From: an uncultured Clostridia bacterium
Lineage (GTDB): Bacteria > Bacillota > Clostridia > Oscillospirales > JAAYOS01
Length of the DNA stretch: 8,458 nucleotides
NCBI GenBank assembly: GCA_944386395.1
Contig: CALXAZ010000024.1
Coordinates: forward strand, 1 to 8,458
Reading direction: 5' to 3'
Part shown: positions 1 through 7,485 of the stretch, in pieces
Position numbering within the stretch: the stretch's first letter is position 1
Layout of the letters: each line of letters starts with the position of its first letter
Notes under the pieces: model-generated
What the model was told of the DNA's origin: nothing
Databases searched by the model: none
The model's input: the letters and a program-made list of their open reading frames with translations, nothing else
Program-made: the position numbers and the translations under genes

Positions 1-335
1 GTATCCAGAGGCAGCTTAACATCATACACAAGATCGTATTCGCCAGGGCTTGTGATACGTGACAGATCCGCCGTCGCAGCTATTTCGCTCCTGTTTGCAT
101 TTACCTCTGCAATATCTACGATGTTACCTTTGACTGTTATTGCAACTGTCTGGGTTTTTGCCGTCACTATTAGTGCTCTGTCCTCATAGAGCTCATCCTC
201 CCCCAGCAATGTCACAGGTATCCCGCTTATAGTGTCCTCCTTCTCCGGCTGCTCTACACCCACAACATAAAACCATAGAGTGAGCGATATAAATAGCGAT
301 ACAAGGATATATAAAATTTTTGTTTTACCTTTCAT
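1..335 (-). CDS. cdaR: YbbR-domain membrane protein CdaR, N-terminal part (cut by window edge)
   Basis: An open frame runs from an ATG at 335 to the left edge, about 111 codons without a stop, so the C-terminal part lies outside the window. The product begins MKGKTKILYILVSLFISLTL and continues WFYVVGVEQPE, a short cytoplasmic tail plus one membrane helix (about residues 6-26) ending in the LWFYV motif typical of YbbR proteins. The rest, with a segment IPVTLLGEDEL and beta-rich sequence, fits the first extracytoplasmic YbbR repeat. In Firmicutes, YbbR/CdaR sits directly behind the diadenylate cyclase gene and modulates CdaA activity at the membrane. Here it starts 37 nt after cdaA, with an AAGGTG ribosome site about 6 nt before the ATG. 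Identification rests on the N-terminus and on synteny. The number of YbbR repeats cannot be seen. Confidence 0.85.
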   Translation of the reverse strand, partial: MKGKTKILYILVSLFISLTLWFYVVGVEQPEKEDTISGIPVTLLGEDELYEDRALIVTAKTQTVAITVKGNIVDIAEVNANRSEIAATADLSRITSPGEYDLVYDVKLPLD

Positions 336-372
336 AATATCACCTTCGCGCCGAATTCAAGACATGTTTCTC

Positions 373-1281
373 TCATTTATCTTTGCTCTTTCCATCACTT
401 TTATTGGCGTTTCTTGCACTTCTCCTGTTCTGGAAAATAGAGAGCACGCTCTTTTTACGTTCCCCCTCCTCCTCGGCGCTTAGCTCATTTTTGAGAAGAA
501 TAGAGAGCGTTTCTGTATTAAGATGTCTTTTCAGCATCCCGCCTACTGCGACCGATATAGACCCTGTTTCCTCTGAAACTATCACTACAACAGCATCAGA
601 ATGTTCACTTGCCCCAACTCCTGCCCTGTGTCTCATTCCAAGATCTGGACTAAGATTATTATTGGAGGTCAGCGGCAGCATACATCCACACGCCAATATC
701 CTCCCGTTACGAATTATCGTAGCCCCATCATGAAGCGCGGCATTGGGAAAAAATATGTTCCTCAACAGCATACTCGACACCTCTGAATCGAGTATTGTCC
801 CTGACTTTGCTATATCATCCAGGAATACTTTCCTCTCAAAAACTATCAGCGCGCCTATTCTTTGCAGAGACATTTCATTACAAGCGTGTACCGTCTGTGC
901 AATTACAGTCTCCATATGAGTCTGATCGGTCTCCCCTCTCGACCCCAACAGACTGCTGAGCTTAGGAAATCTGCTTGATCCCACCTGACTTAGCATCTTT
1001 CTAAGTTCGGGCTGGAATACTATTACAACCGCAATAGATCCTATCTGCATCGTTGTTGTCAACAGAAAATTCAACACATTCATCTTCGCAAATGAAGAAA
1101 ACACCAGTAAGACAAGAATAAGCACTATTCCCTTGAGAGCCTGAGATGCTGCTGTGTTGCGGATAAGCACTATCAACTTATATATGAGAAATGCAACTAC
1201 GAGCACGTCAAAGATGTCCATTATCGACGCGAGCTGGATATAGTTTCGAAGATTTGTAAGCGCCTCTAAAATTATATCCAT
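373..1281 (-). CDS. cdaA: Diadenylate cyclase CdaA, membrane-bound
   Basis: This 302-residue protein makes cyclic di-AMP from two ATP molecules at the cytoplasmic membrane; c-di-AMP controls potassium and osmolyte balance and affects cell-wall homeostasis. Three N-terminal hydrophobic helices (about residues 24-40, 50-64 and 78-90) are followed by a DAC domain (about 115-265). The two catalytic DAC motifs are intact: DGA at 185-187 (context LHDGATII) and RHR at 217-219 (context GMRHRAGVGASE). The C-terminal tail from about 270 is highly charged (EEEGERKK, then KSDGKSKDK) and makes the protein slightly longer than the usual 270-285 residues. The ATG at 1281 has only a weak ribosome site (GGGATG), but no better in-frame start is seen and the N-terminus matches the family. 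It is followed by cdaR, the normal cdaA-cdaR arrangement; the glmM that often follows would lie off the window. Confidence 0.96.
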   Translation of the reverse strand: MDIILEALTNLRNYIQLASIMDIFDVLVVAFLIYKLIVLIRNTAASQALKGIVLILVLLVFSSFAKMNVLNFLLTTTMQIGSIAVVIVFQPELRKMLSQVGSSRFPKLSSLLGSRGETDQTHMETVIAQTVHACNEMSLQRIGALIVFERKVFLDDIAKSGTILDSEVSSMLLRNIFFPNAALHDGATIIRNGRILACGCMLPLTSNNNLSPDLGMRHRAGVGASEHSDAVVVIVSEETGSISVAVGGMLKRHLNTETLSILLKNELSAEEEGERKKSVLSIFQNRRSARNANKSDGKSKDK

Positions 1282-1372
1282 AAAACTTCACATCCCATAT
1301 AATATTACCGGCTGCTATATTCATTTTACAGCGGCGAAGCACCGGGCAGATACCCGCCCGGTACGGTTTTCC
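1282..1372 (-). promoter_or_regulatory. cdaA 5' leader with GC-rich hairpin
   Basis: From the predicted start near 1372, the cdaA mRNA carries about 90 nt of leader. A perfect 7-bp stem (ACCGGGC at 1341-1347 with GCCCGGT at 1356-1362, 8-nt loop) lies near its 5' end. No U-run follows on the minus strand, so it is not an obvious terminator of the upstream gene. I do not recognise a known riboswitch; in particular I see no c-di-AMP (ydaO) consensus. It could stabilise the mRNA or act in regulation. Confidence 0.4.
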
Positions 1373-1378
1373 TATAGT

Positions 1379-1408
1379 ATTTTATCACATATTACCGCCG
1401 CGTGTGAA
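1379..1408 (-). promoter_or_regulatory. Predicted promoter for cdaA-cdaR
   Basis: On the minus strand the -35 is TTCACA (1408-1403) and the -10 is TAAAAT (1384-1379), each 5 of 6 matches to consensus, with an 18-nt spacer. The -10 is preceded by TGA, giving the extended -10 form TGnTAAAAT. The predicted start is near 1372. No terminator is visible between the desulfurase stop (1451) and this site, so read-through from upstream may also contribute. Confidence 0.6.
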
Positions 1409-1450
1409 TAGCTTTTTAAATTTTTTATTCTTTTTTATGTTTGTTTATGA

Positions 1451-2593
1451 TTATTTTAAGATTTCAGTCAGTTTTTTCAGCACATATACAAATTTCCCTA
1501 TCTCTCCACGGGTTGTAAACGGAGATACGCTTATCCTAACTGTCCCCCCGCTAATTGTCCCTGCACTCTCGTGTGCAAGGGGGGCACAATGAAATCCGGC
1601 ACGAACGGCAATTCCCATTTTTTCAAGCTCCGAGGCCACCTGTTCACTATCAGCATCTCTAACGTTAAATGACATAACTCCATTCTGACAGAAAAGTGCA
1701 TTTGCATAATACAGCTTTACCTTCGGCGTTAACTCAAGCCCTTTAATAATACTTTTAATAAGCTCTTTTTCGTATCTGGCTATATTCTCCACACCAAGAT
1801 TTTTTATTGTCTTTATCCCTTCGGCAAGTCCTGCAATCCCGTGTACATTTTGTGTCCCTGCCTCCAGCCTCTCGGGTAGATATTCCGGCATATATCTGTT
1901 TTTAGAGTCCGCTCCAGTTCCTCCAAACATAATAGGCTCTCCTTTGTCTGCAAGGCAAAGAAGTATCCCAGTTCCCTGAGGTCCAAGCAGTCCCTTATGC
2001 CCAGGCATCCCAACAAACTGCGCTGCCTTGAATTCTGAGCAATTCAGAGGAACACTCCCGGCAGACTGGCTTGCATCTATTATGAGCGGCACACCATATC
2101 TTGCACACAGTTCATCTACCCGCTCTATTGGAAGTATATACCCAAAAACATTTGACACATGCGTACAGCAAACCGCATCAGCACCTCTTTCAAGCTCCTT
2201 TTCAAGCTCATACAAAAAGTATTCAGGCTCAAAAAGCTCTCCGCGGACCACTGTTACTTTTACTCCATCCAGATACCTTGCATAGAGCGGACGGCTCACG
2301 GCATTGTGCTCATATCCCGAAATAAGCACTTTCATTTTTGGTTGTATCACACTATTTATTGCTATATTCAGCGCATGAGTTGCATTCAAAGTAAATACAA
2401 CTTTGTCTGCTCCCTTTACTCCGAAAAGCTCCGCTGCTGCGCTACGGCAGTCGAACAGTATTTGCTCCGAAAGTCCGGCGCCTGAGTACCCCCCTCGTCC
2501 CGCATTTGCGGCATATCGCATCGCTTTTTCTACTGCCCGTATAACGCAACTAGGTTTTCTTAACGTAGTCGCGGCATTATCCAGATATATCAT
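1451..2593 (-). CDS. Cysteine desulfurase / selenocysteine lyase-like protein (class V aminotransferase fold, EF2568 type)
   Basis: This is a PLP enzyme of 380 residues, full length for the family, expected to take sulfur (or selenium) from cysteine (or selenocysteine) and hold it as a persulfide on an active-site cysteine. It starts MIYLDNAATT, the family N-terminus. The cofactor-binding pattern is complete: ATHALN at 71-76, H96, DASQSAG at 173-179 with Asp173 facing the PLP nitrogen, and the Schiff-base lysine K200 in GHKGLLG. The catalytic cysteine is C336 in GFHCAPLAHE, followed by TVRIS at 351-355. This short Cys loop and the AGFHCAP context resemble the EF2568-type desulfurases (TIGR01977), which elsewhere sit with selenium-dependent molybdenum hydroxylase genes. 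The ATG overlaps the stop of the DUF3343 gene (ATGA, 4 nt), so the two are translationally coupled. GGGAG lies 8 nt before the start. It is not an IscS/NifS next to an iscU, and whether it handles S or Se cannot be told from sequence. Confidence 0.93.
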   Translation of the reverse strand: MIYLDNAATTLRKPSCVIRAVEKAMRYAANAGRGGYSGAGLSEQILFDCRSAAAELFGVKGADKVVFTLNATHALNIAINSVIQPKMKVLISGYEHNAVSRPLYARYLDGVKVTVVRGELFEPEYFLYELEKELERGADAVCCTHVSNVFGYILPIERVDELCARYGVPLIIDASQSAGSVPLNCSEFKAAQFVGMPGHKGLLGPQGTGILLCLADKGEPIMFGGTGADSKNRYMPEYLPERLEAGTQNVHGIAGLAEGIKTIKNLGVENIARYEKELIKSIIKGLELTPKVKLYYANALFCQNGVMSFNVRDADSEQVASELEKMGIAVRAGFHCAPLAHESAGTISGGTVRISVSPFTTRGEIGKFVYVLKKLTEILK

Positions 2594-2835
2594 ACCCGCA
2601 TCTCCCTGTACCCATCACCAGCATCACAGAATATCCTGCCTCCGCCTGAGCTGCGAAGTATCATCCTTGCTATTGCCACATCGTTCGATTGTATCTCCAC
2701 CGCATATCCACAACCTTCAGGTAGCAGTCCCGGCGGCGGACGCACTATCCTGCTGTACACTCCGCTGTTTTCCAGTGTTTTTTGTGTTATCTGCGCCCCG
2801 GTCATACCACGGCTAGTTATCATACAACGAAACAT
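2590..2835 (-). CDS. DUF3343 small protein (putative Se/S carrier-like)
   Basis: A small protein of 81 residues if started at the ATG at 2835 (MFRCMITSRGMTGAQ). I prefer this start because a GAGGGG ribosome site lies about 9 nt upstream. The longer frame from 2895 would begin inside the terminator of the preceding operon. The sequence matches the DUF3343 pattern: a short beta strand, a helix with TGAQITQKTLE, then IVRPPPGLLPEGCGYAVEI with the conserved Cys-Gly pair, and a final helix. The family has been described as a putative Se/S carrier on the basis of gene neighbourhood, with the Cys as likely acceptor. The 4-nt overlap with the cysteine desulfurase supports a donor-acceptor pair: the desulfurase would load sulfur or selenium onto this cysteine. 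That role is inferred, not shown by the sequence. Confidence 0.85.
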   Translation of the reverse strand: MFRCMITSRGMTGAQITQKTLENSGVYSRIVRPPPGLLPEGCGYAVEIQSNDVAIARMILRSSGGGRIFCDAGDGYREMRV

Positions 2836-2853
2836 ACAGTTCCCCCCTCTCTG

Positions 2854-2888
2854 CACAGCATATGCTAACAGGGTGAACTGCGTGACCT
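2854..2888 (-). promoter_or_regulatory. Weak promoter candidate for the DUF3343-desulfurase pair
   Basis: Just past the terminator, the minus strand shows TTGAGG as a possible -35 and TAGCAT as a possible -10 about 18 nt later, each 4 of 6 matches. This is the best candidate in the roughly 60 nt between terminator and gene, but it is not compelling. The pair might instead be expressed by read-through. Confidence 0.25.
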
Positions 2889-2893
2889 CAAGC

Positions 2894-2934
2894 AAAAAAC
2901 ACCGAAAACCGGGGAATGCCCGGTTTCCGGTGTT
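2894..2934 (-). terminator. Intrinsic terminator of the murD-M42 operon
   Basis: The inverted repeat 2898-2913 / 2919-2934 pairs 15 bp with a single A/C mismatch and a 5-nt loop; its inner part is AAACCGGG with CCCGGTTT. On the minus strand the stem is followed directly by six T residues (2899-2894). It lies 15 nt after the stop of the third M42 gene and separates it from the DUF3343 gene. Confidence 0.92.
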
Positions 2935-2948
2935 GAAAGAGCCTTTAT

Positions 2949-3959
2949 TTAAAATTCTATCTTCCCAGCACAGAACGCGGCTATCAGGGCAGCGGTTGCC
3001 TTTACATCGCGCTCATCTACCATCTCCGCCGGGGAATGAATATAGCGTGTTGGTATGCTTATGCCTCCGGCATATGCCCCGGAACGGGATTTCTGTATTG
3101 CCGAAGCATCGGTTCCTCCCGCCTCAAGAACCTCTATCTGATAGGTTATGTCGTTTGCTTCCGCACATTTGATCAGCGCATCTACAACCTTGGGTGAACA
3201 GATAAGTGAACTGTCGATAACTTTTACGGCAGCCCCTTTCCCGAGGTCGCAATCCATCTTAAACGCCGCCGCCGGAACATCACCAGTCCTCGTTACATCA
3301 ATTGCCAGACCAACATACGGTTCAATTGCATAGGCTGAAGTAGTCGCTCCCTTCCCTCCTACTTCTTCCTGCACGGAAAAGACAAAATATATATCGTTTT
3401 CACTCTCTTTTATGCTCTGGAGCGCCATCATCTCCGCAACACAACAGATACGGTCATCCATATACGGAGAAATTATTCCATTTTCGCCCACTCGATACGC
3501 CTCGGTCGCATAAACAGCAGTATCCGCGATCTTCACATATTTAAGTGCTTCCTCCTTGCTCGATGCTCCGATATCTATATACATCGAGCTCAGCTTAAGC
3601 TCTTTAATATCCGCCTTGTCCTCTTTGCAGACACGACCACGAGTACCATTCTCAAATATCACCGGCGTACCAATAACAGATGTGGGTCCAATACCCCCAA
3701 GCCTTGCAAAGCGAACAAACCCATTGTCCTCAATGTGTGTCACAATAAATCCTATAGAATCCATGTGGGCGCAGACCATCACCTTTTTTCCGCCTTCTTT
3801 GCCCTTTTTCAGGCATATGAGGTTACCCATTACATCTTTATATACCTCGTCAGCATATGGCGCTGCCATCTCTGCCAGCACATCTGCAACCTTGTCCTCA
3901 AATCCTGACGGGGAATGTACCCCTGCCACCTTTTTGATAGTTTCAAATATATCCATCAT
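2949..3959 (-). CDS. M42 family metallo-aminopeptidase, third paralogue
   Basis: A dinuclear-metal aminopeptidase of 336 residues, normal for M42 (TET/YsdC/FrvX-type). These enzymes form large dodecameric complexes in the cytoplasm and trim amino acids from the N-termini of peptides. Numbered from the ATG at 3959, the catalytic set is complete: metal ligand H65 (CAHMDSIG), bridging D168 (YMDDR), general base E198 and ligand E199 (VQEEVGGKG), D221 (AIDVT) and H308 (RYIHSPAE). GGTDASAIQ is also present. I chose 3959 because a GGAGG ribosome site lies 8 nt upstream, whereas the TTG at 3974 would overlap that site. The site sits inside the last codons of the preceding paralogue, whose TAA is 1 nt before this ATG, so translation is likely coupled. 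Substrate preference cannot be read from the sequence. The terminator follows directly. Confidence 0.93.
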   Translation of the reverse strand: MMDIFETIKKVAGVHSPSGFEDKVADVLAEMAAPYADEVYKDVMGNLICLKKGKEGGKKVMVCAHMDSIGFIVTHIEDNGFVRFARLGGIGPTSVIGTPVIFENGTRGRVCKEDKADIKELKLSSMYIDIGASSKEEALKYVKIADTAVYATEAYRVGENGIISPYMDDRICCVAEMMALQSIKESENDIYFVFSVQEEVGGKGATTSAYAIEPYVGLAIDVTRTGDVPAAAFKMDCDLGKGAAVKVIDSSLICSPKVVDALIKCAEANDITYQIEVLEAGGTDASAIQKSRSGAYAGGISIPTRYIHSPAEMVDERDVKATAALIAAFCAGKIEF

Positions 3960-3960
3960 T

Positions 3961-4995
3961 TTATTTTCCTCCAAATGTTTTCAATACTTCTGAGGCGAGA
4001 TCATAGACCGCCTCTATATCGCTTACCGCTGCAAGCGAAGCCCCTGTACGTGGATACCTGACAGGTACGCTTATCCCGCAAACCTTTACGCCAGTACGGG
4101 TCTTTTCAATCGTCTTTGAGAGCATCCCTCCAGGCGAAGGCACAGTTTGTTCCTGCCATGTTATGCCGTTTTCATCCGCAAGTCTCTGTATAAGCGCAAC
4201 AAGATTCTTATCATATATCGCACCATTCATAAACGGGACGACCGCACCTTTTCCAACCTCGCATACACGGTCATATGCCGAAACCCCCGGAAGGTCCGCA
4301 GCGATAACCCCATCTACTACTATCGCAACCTCAGCCTCTGCATTGAATGCCGCGGGTCCTCCCCCCGTCGACGAACGGAAACCCACCTCATCCTGTGCCG
4401 CAAACACATAAACCGCAGAAACGTCAGGTCCTTCCTCGATGAGCTTTATGAGAGCAGCGCAACCGGCTCTTCCATCAAGAGCCCGCGCCTTTATAAGCCC
4501 CTCTCCAAAGTCCTCAGGCTGGGAATCGAAAACTATGTAATCGCCATAACTGACAAGCTTTAGCGCATTTTCTTTTGTTTCTGCACCGATATCGATATAC
4601 ATTTCCTGTACCTTGGGCATTATTTTGCGCTCATCCGCAGTTGTCAGGTGTATAGCCTTTATACCGATTACCCCTGGGACCCTGTTTTCACCTATCAGCA
4701 CGCGCTTGCCTATAACTGCGCGGGGATCGGTGTTCATGCCTACAATTCCAAACTTTATATATCCATCATCAGTTATGCGCTTTACAATAAAACCGATTTC
4801 ATCCATATGCGAGAAAAACATTATTTTCTCCGGCGGATCAATCGTCCCTTTTTTATAAGCAATTATACTTCCAAGCGGATCAACTTTTATTTCATCTACA
4901 TGGGGAGTTATCCTGTTGATGATGTACTCCGCAACCTCATCCTCGCAACCTGTCACGCCATTGAGCGCACACAGTTCTTTTGTTATACTGAGCAT
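3961..4995 (-). CDS. M42 family paralogue with altered active site (possible non-catalytic subunit)
   Basis: 344 residues, full-length M42 fold with no frameshift, but the catalytic set is incomplete. The first metal His is kept (H63 in FSHMDEIG), as are D174 (ALDGRAG, where the family has DDR), E203 and D228 (VVDGV). The usual general-base Glu is Asp (D202 in QDEVGF), the usual last metal His is Arg (R316 in VRYPRTG where the neighbours have RYMH or RYIH), and the GGTDA/GAI segment is replaced by GGMLSKTI. Such a protein may bind one metal or none. It lies between two paralogues with intact sites and is tightly coupled to both: its ATG overlaps the TAA of the gene before (TAATG), with an AGGAGGTGA ribosome site inside that gene, and the next gene starts 1 nt after its stop. 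This favours a structural or regulatory partner in a mixed oligomer over a decaying gene. M42 membership is sure; loss of activity is inferred. Confidence 0.9.
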   Translation of the reverse strand: MLSITKELCALNGVTGCEDEVAEYIINRITPHVDEIKVDPLGSIIAYKKGTIDPPEKIMFFSHMDEIGFIVKRITDDGYIKFGIVGMNTDPRAVIGKRVLIGENRVPGVIGIKAIHLTTADERKIMPKVQEMYIDIGAETKENALKLVSYGDYIVFDSQPEDFGEGLIKARALDGRAGCAALIKLIEEGPDVSAVYVFAAQDEVGFRSSTGGGPAAFNAEAEVAIVVDGVIAADLPGVSAYDRVCEVGKGAVVPFMNGAIYDKNLVALIQRLADENGITWQEQTVPSPGGMLSKTIEKTRTGVKVCGISVPVRYPRTGASLAAVSDIEAVYDLASEVLKTFGGK

Positions 4996-6035
4996 TACAG
5001 TTCACCTCCTGTAAGAGACATTGCAAATTTCGCAAGCAGCTGCGCTCCAGACTCTATATCCCTCAAGTCAACAACCTCTACAGCTGTATGCATATATCTG
5101 AGAGGAAGCGAGATTACCGCACTCTTTGTTCCTCCGGCGGCAGGCTGGATAGCTCCCATATTTGTGCCAGTTCCACCCTCCATAACATCCGGAAGTGCCT
5201 TATCTCCCTGCTCCGCTGCAATCTTTAAAAGACGCTTTGCCATTTTCCGAGTCGTTGCAGGTCCCATGGATATCGGAGTACCCTCTCCCAGCTCAAAGAG
5301 CCTAGAGTCATTTGGGTCATTGGCATCTGGGGTGCGGGCGTGGTTTACGTCCACAGCAATTGCATAATCCGGCTGCCACCTGAATGCTCCAACCGCTGCA
5401 CCTTTACCTCCAACTTCTTCCTGCGAAGCAAATTCCATAATCACATCCACATCAAGCTCTTTATCTTTAAGAATCTCAAGCGCGCGGAGAAGCATCACAG
5501 CGCACGCACGGTCGTCCATTGTCTTTCCAGAAAACCTGCTTTTCCCGAGAGGTACACACTTCTCCCTAAAACCCGCAAAAGTACCTACCCTTATCCGCTG
5601 CTTCAGCGTCTCTTCTGACAGACCGGTATCTATCCAGAGCTTATCCGCTGTAAGCGGAGCGGAGTGCTGCACGGTAGTCTCAGTATGACCAGGGACGATC
5701 CCGACCACACCATATGTAACCGGATCGCTGGTAATCACTACCTCGCGTCCTGGCAGTATTCTCGGATCAAGCCCTTTTGGCATAAATCTTAAATATTTTC
5801 CCTCGCGCTTTGTTATTATCATCCCAACTTCGTCTGAATGCGCGTCTATCAAAAGCTTCTTTGCGCCGGGCTTACTCGCCTTCTTCACCCCGAATACATT
5901 CAAAAGAGAATCTCTTACCACCTCGTCTGCCAGCTCTGCCGCGTACTCAGCAATTTTATCCGCAACCTTTTCCTCATGCCCGCTCGGTCCCGGTATCCCG
6001 CTCAGCTCTGCCAGCACTTTCTGAATATCCATCAT
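4995..6035 (-). CDS. M42 family metallo-aminopeptidase, first paralogue
   Basis: 346 residues from the ATG at 6035, or 345 from the ATG at 6032 (the codons are adjacent). AAGGAG lies 4 and 7 nt before them, while an alternative start at 6074 adds 13 residues (QKACNNEDKRSE) that have no family counterpart. Numbered from 6035, the two-metal site is complete: H66 (DAHSDEVG), D174 with D175 (TMDDRA), E206 and E207 (SQEEVGGKG), D229 (AVDVNH) and H316 (RYMHTAVE), plus GGTGTNMGAIQ. This fits a cytosolic TET-like aminopeptidase that removes N-terminal residues from peptides left by proteasome-like or Clp proteolysis. The gene starts 49 nt after murD and overlaps the second paralogue by one base. AVDVNHARTPD matches M42 members often annotated as glutamyl aminopeptidase or endoglucanase; the endoglucanase name is a historical misannotation. 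Exact specificity is unknown. Confidence 0.93.
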   Translation of the reverse strand: MMDIQKVLAELSGIPGPSGHEEKVADKIAEYAAELADEVVRDSLLNVFGVKKASKPGAKKLLIDAHSDEVGMIITKREGKYLRFMPKGLDPRILPGREVVITSDPVTYGVVGIVPGHTETTVQHSAPLTADKLWIDTGLSEETLKQRIRVGTFAGFREKCVPLGKSRFSGKTMDDRACAVMLLRALEILKDKELDVDVIMEFASQEEVGGKGAAVGAFRWQPDYAIAVDVNHARTPDANDPNDSRLFELGEGTPISMGPATTRKMAKRLLKIAAEQGDKALPDVMEGGTGTNMGAIQPAAGGTKSAVISLPLRYMHTAVEVVDLRDIESGAQLLAKFAMSLTGGEL

Positions 6036-6084
6036 TTCACTCCTTTTATCTTCATTATTACAGGCTTTTTGCACATCTCTGTGT

Positions 6085-7464
6085 TCAAAGCGAGTTTACC
6101 AAATTTTTAAATCTCTCGCCCCTCACCATAAAGTTCGGGAACATATCAAACGATGCACACGCCGGAGAAAACAAAACTATGTCTCCCCTTTCTGCATGCT
6201 CATATGCCACCTTCACAGAATCATCGAAGCTATCCACCTCGATTACAGGCGGCTTTTCTCCCTCGACTGCGTCAAGTGCTGCACGTATTTTTTCTTTTGT
6301 AGCGCCCATTAGTATCAGGAGTTTAACGTGTGAAGGAATCTCCTGAGCAAGTGGCTCAAACGGAATATGCTTATCATATCCTCCGGCGAGAAGGATAACC
6401 TTGCTGCCAAAGGAGTGAAGCCCCGCAATAGTCCTTGTAGGCGAGGAAGCTATTGAGTCGTTATAATATTTTACCCCGTCCTTCTCCCGGACAAATTCTA
6501 TTCTGTGTTCTACCCCGCCAAAGCTTTTTGCCACCTTCTCTACTGAGCTTGGCTGGACAATACCCTCAAGTGAAGCTATGGCTGCCATATAGTTTTCAAC
6601 ATTATGCATCCCTGGTATCTTTATATCCCGTATGTCAAGGATATTTTTATTTTCCCCATTTTTTGCAACTACTATATTGTAACCTTTCAAATATACTCCA
6701 TGGTGAAGCTCTACTTGCCGCGAAAAATAAACTACCTCAGCCAGAGCCTTTTCCCCAAATTCCCTTGTAATTTCGTTGTCATAGTTAAGTACTGCGCGCG
6801 AATTTCCATCTTGCGCGGCACATATCCTATATTTTGCCTCAATGTACTCCTCCATCGACTTGTGTACATCGAGATGGTTCGGTGTCACATTTGTGACTAT
6901 CGCAATATCCGGGCTTTTTTCCATTGTCATAAGCTGGAAAGATGACAGCTCAACCACAGCAACATCTTCTTTTCTCATTTGTGGTACCTTATCGAGCAGC
7001 GGTGTACCGATGTTTCCTCCAAGCCATGTATGTATGCCTGACTGCTCTAGCATCTCGGATATAAGAGTTGAGGTAGTTGTTTTCCCCTCGCTTCCGGTAA
7101 TCCCAATTATCTTGCATGGGCAAACCTCAAAAAAAGCTTCCATCTCAGAGGTAAGCCTTGCCCCATGCTTTATTGCCTCAAGGAACTGAGGAACATCCGG
7201 TCTCATACCCGGCGAACGATAAATTATATCTCCCGTTAGGTCGTCAAGATAACCATCTCCGAGCACCAGTGATACTCCAAGCACCTCAAGCTCTTCCGCT
7301 GTTTTCCCCATCTGTTCAGCTGTTTTTCTGTCTCTTGCCTCTATCTCTATCCCTGCTGAACGTAGCATACGGATAAGCGGCAAGTTGCTTACCCCAAGCC
7401 CACAGACCACTATTTTTTTGTTTCTGTGCGCATCTATAAAGCTTGCAAAGTCCAAATAAAACAC
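6085..7464 (-). CDS. murD: UDP-N-acetylmuramoyl-L-alanine--D-glutamate ligase
   Basis: The cytoplasmic ligase that adds D-glutamate to UDP-MurNAc-L-Ala using ATP, the second amino-acid addition in peptidoglycan precursor synthesis. Length 459 is normal for MurD. Domain 1 is a Rossmann-like UDP-binding fold (VVCGLGVSNLPL, 19-30). The central ATPase domain carries the P-loop TGSEGKTT (123-130), VVELSSFQL (170-178), NHLDVH (196-201) and K211 in the EAKYRI segment, the likely carbamylated lysine. The C-terminal domain has YNDSIASSPTRT (334-345), GGYDKHIPF (361-369) and FSPACASFD (432-440) with FxxRG. These mark MurD rather than MurC, E or F. The start is GTG at 7464 with AAGG 5 nt upstream. It is the first gene of an operon with three M42 peptidases and lies outside any visible division/cell-wall cluster, which is unusual for murD. 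Confidence 0.95.
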   Translation of the reverse strand: MFYLDFASFIDAHRNKKIVVCGLGVSNLPLIRMLRSAGIEIEARDRKTAEQMGKTAEELEVLGVSLVLGDGYLDDLTGDIIYRSPGMRPDVPQFLEAIKHGARLTSEMEAFFEVCPCKIIGITGSEGKTTTSTLISEMLEQSGIHTWLGGNIGTPLLDKVPQMRKEDVAVVELSSFQLMTMEKSPDIAIVTNVTPNHLDVHKSMEEYIEAKYRICAAQDGNSRAVLNYDNEITREFGEKALAEVVYFSRQVELHHGVYLKGYNIVVAKNGENKNILDIRDIKIPGMHNVENYMAAIASLEGIVQPSSVEKVAKSFGGVEHRIEFVREKDGVKYYNDSIASSPTRTIAGLHSFGSKVILLAGGYDKHIPFEPLAQEIPSHVKLLILMGATKEKIRAALDAVEGEKPPVIEVDSFDDSVKVAYEHAERGDIVLFSPACASFDMFPNFMVRGERFKNLVNSL

Positions 7465-7485
7465 CCCTGCCTTTTTAATATATTG

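Noticed and set aside
1341..1362. Hairpin in the cdaA leader as terminator of the desulfurase operon
   Set aside because: On the minus strand no T-run follows the stem, and on the plus strand there is only a short TTTT with no gene to terminate.
2836..2895. Longer N-terminus for the DUF3343 protein from 2895
   Set aside because: The start codon would lie in the U-tract of the upstream operon's terminator, and the extra 20 residues have no family counterpart. The ATG at 2835 has a ribosome site.
4648..5367. Plus-strand ORF of 239 codons
   Set aside because: It is a shadow opposite two M42 genes with complete motifs; low-complexity translation with no recognisable domain.
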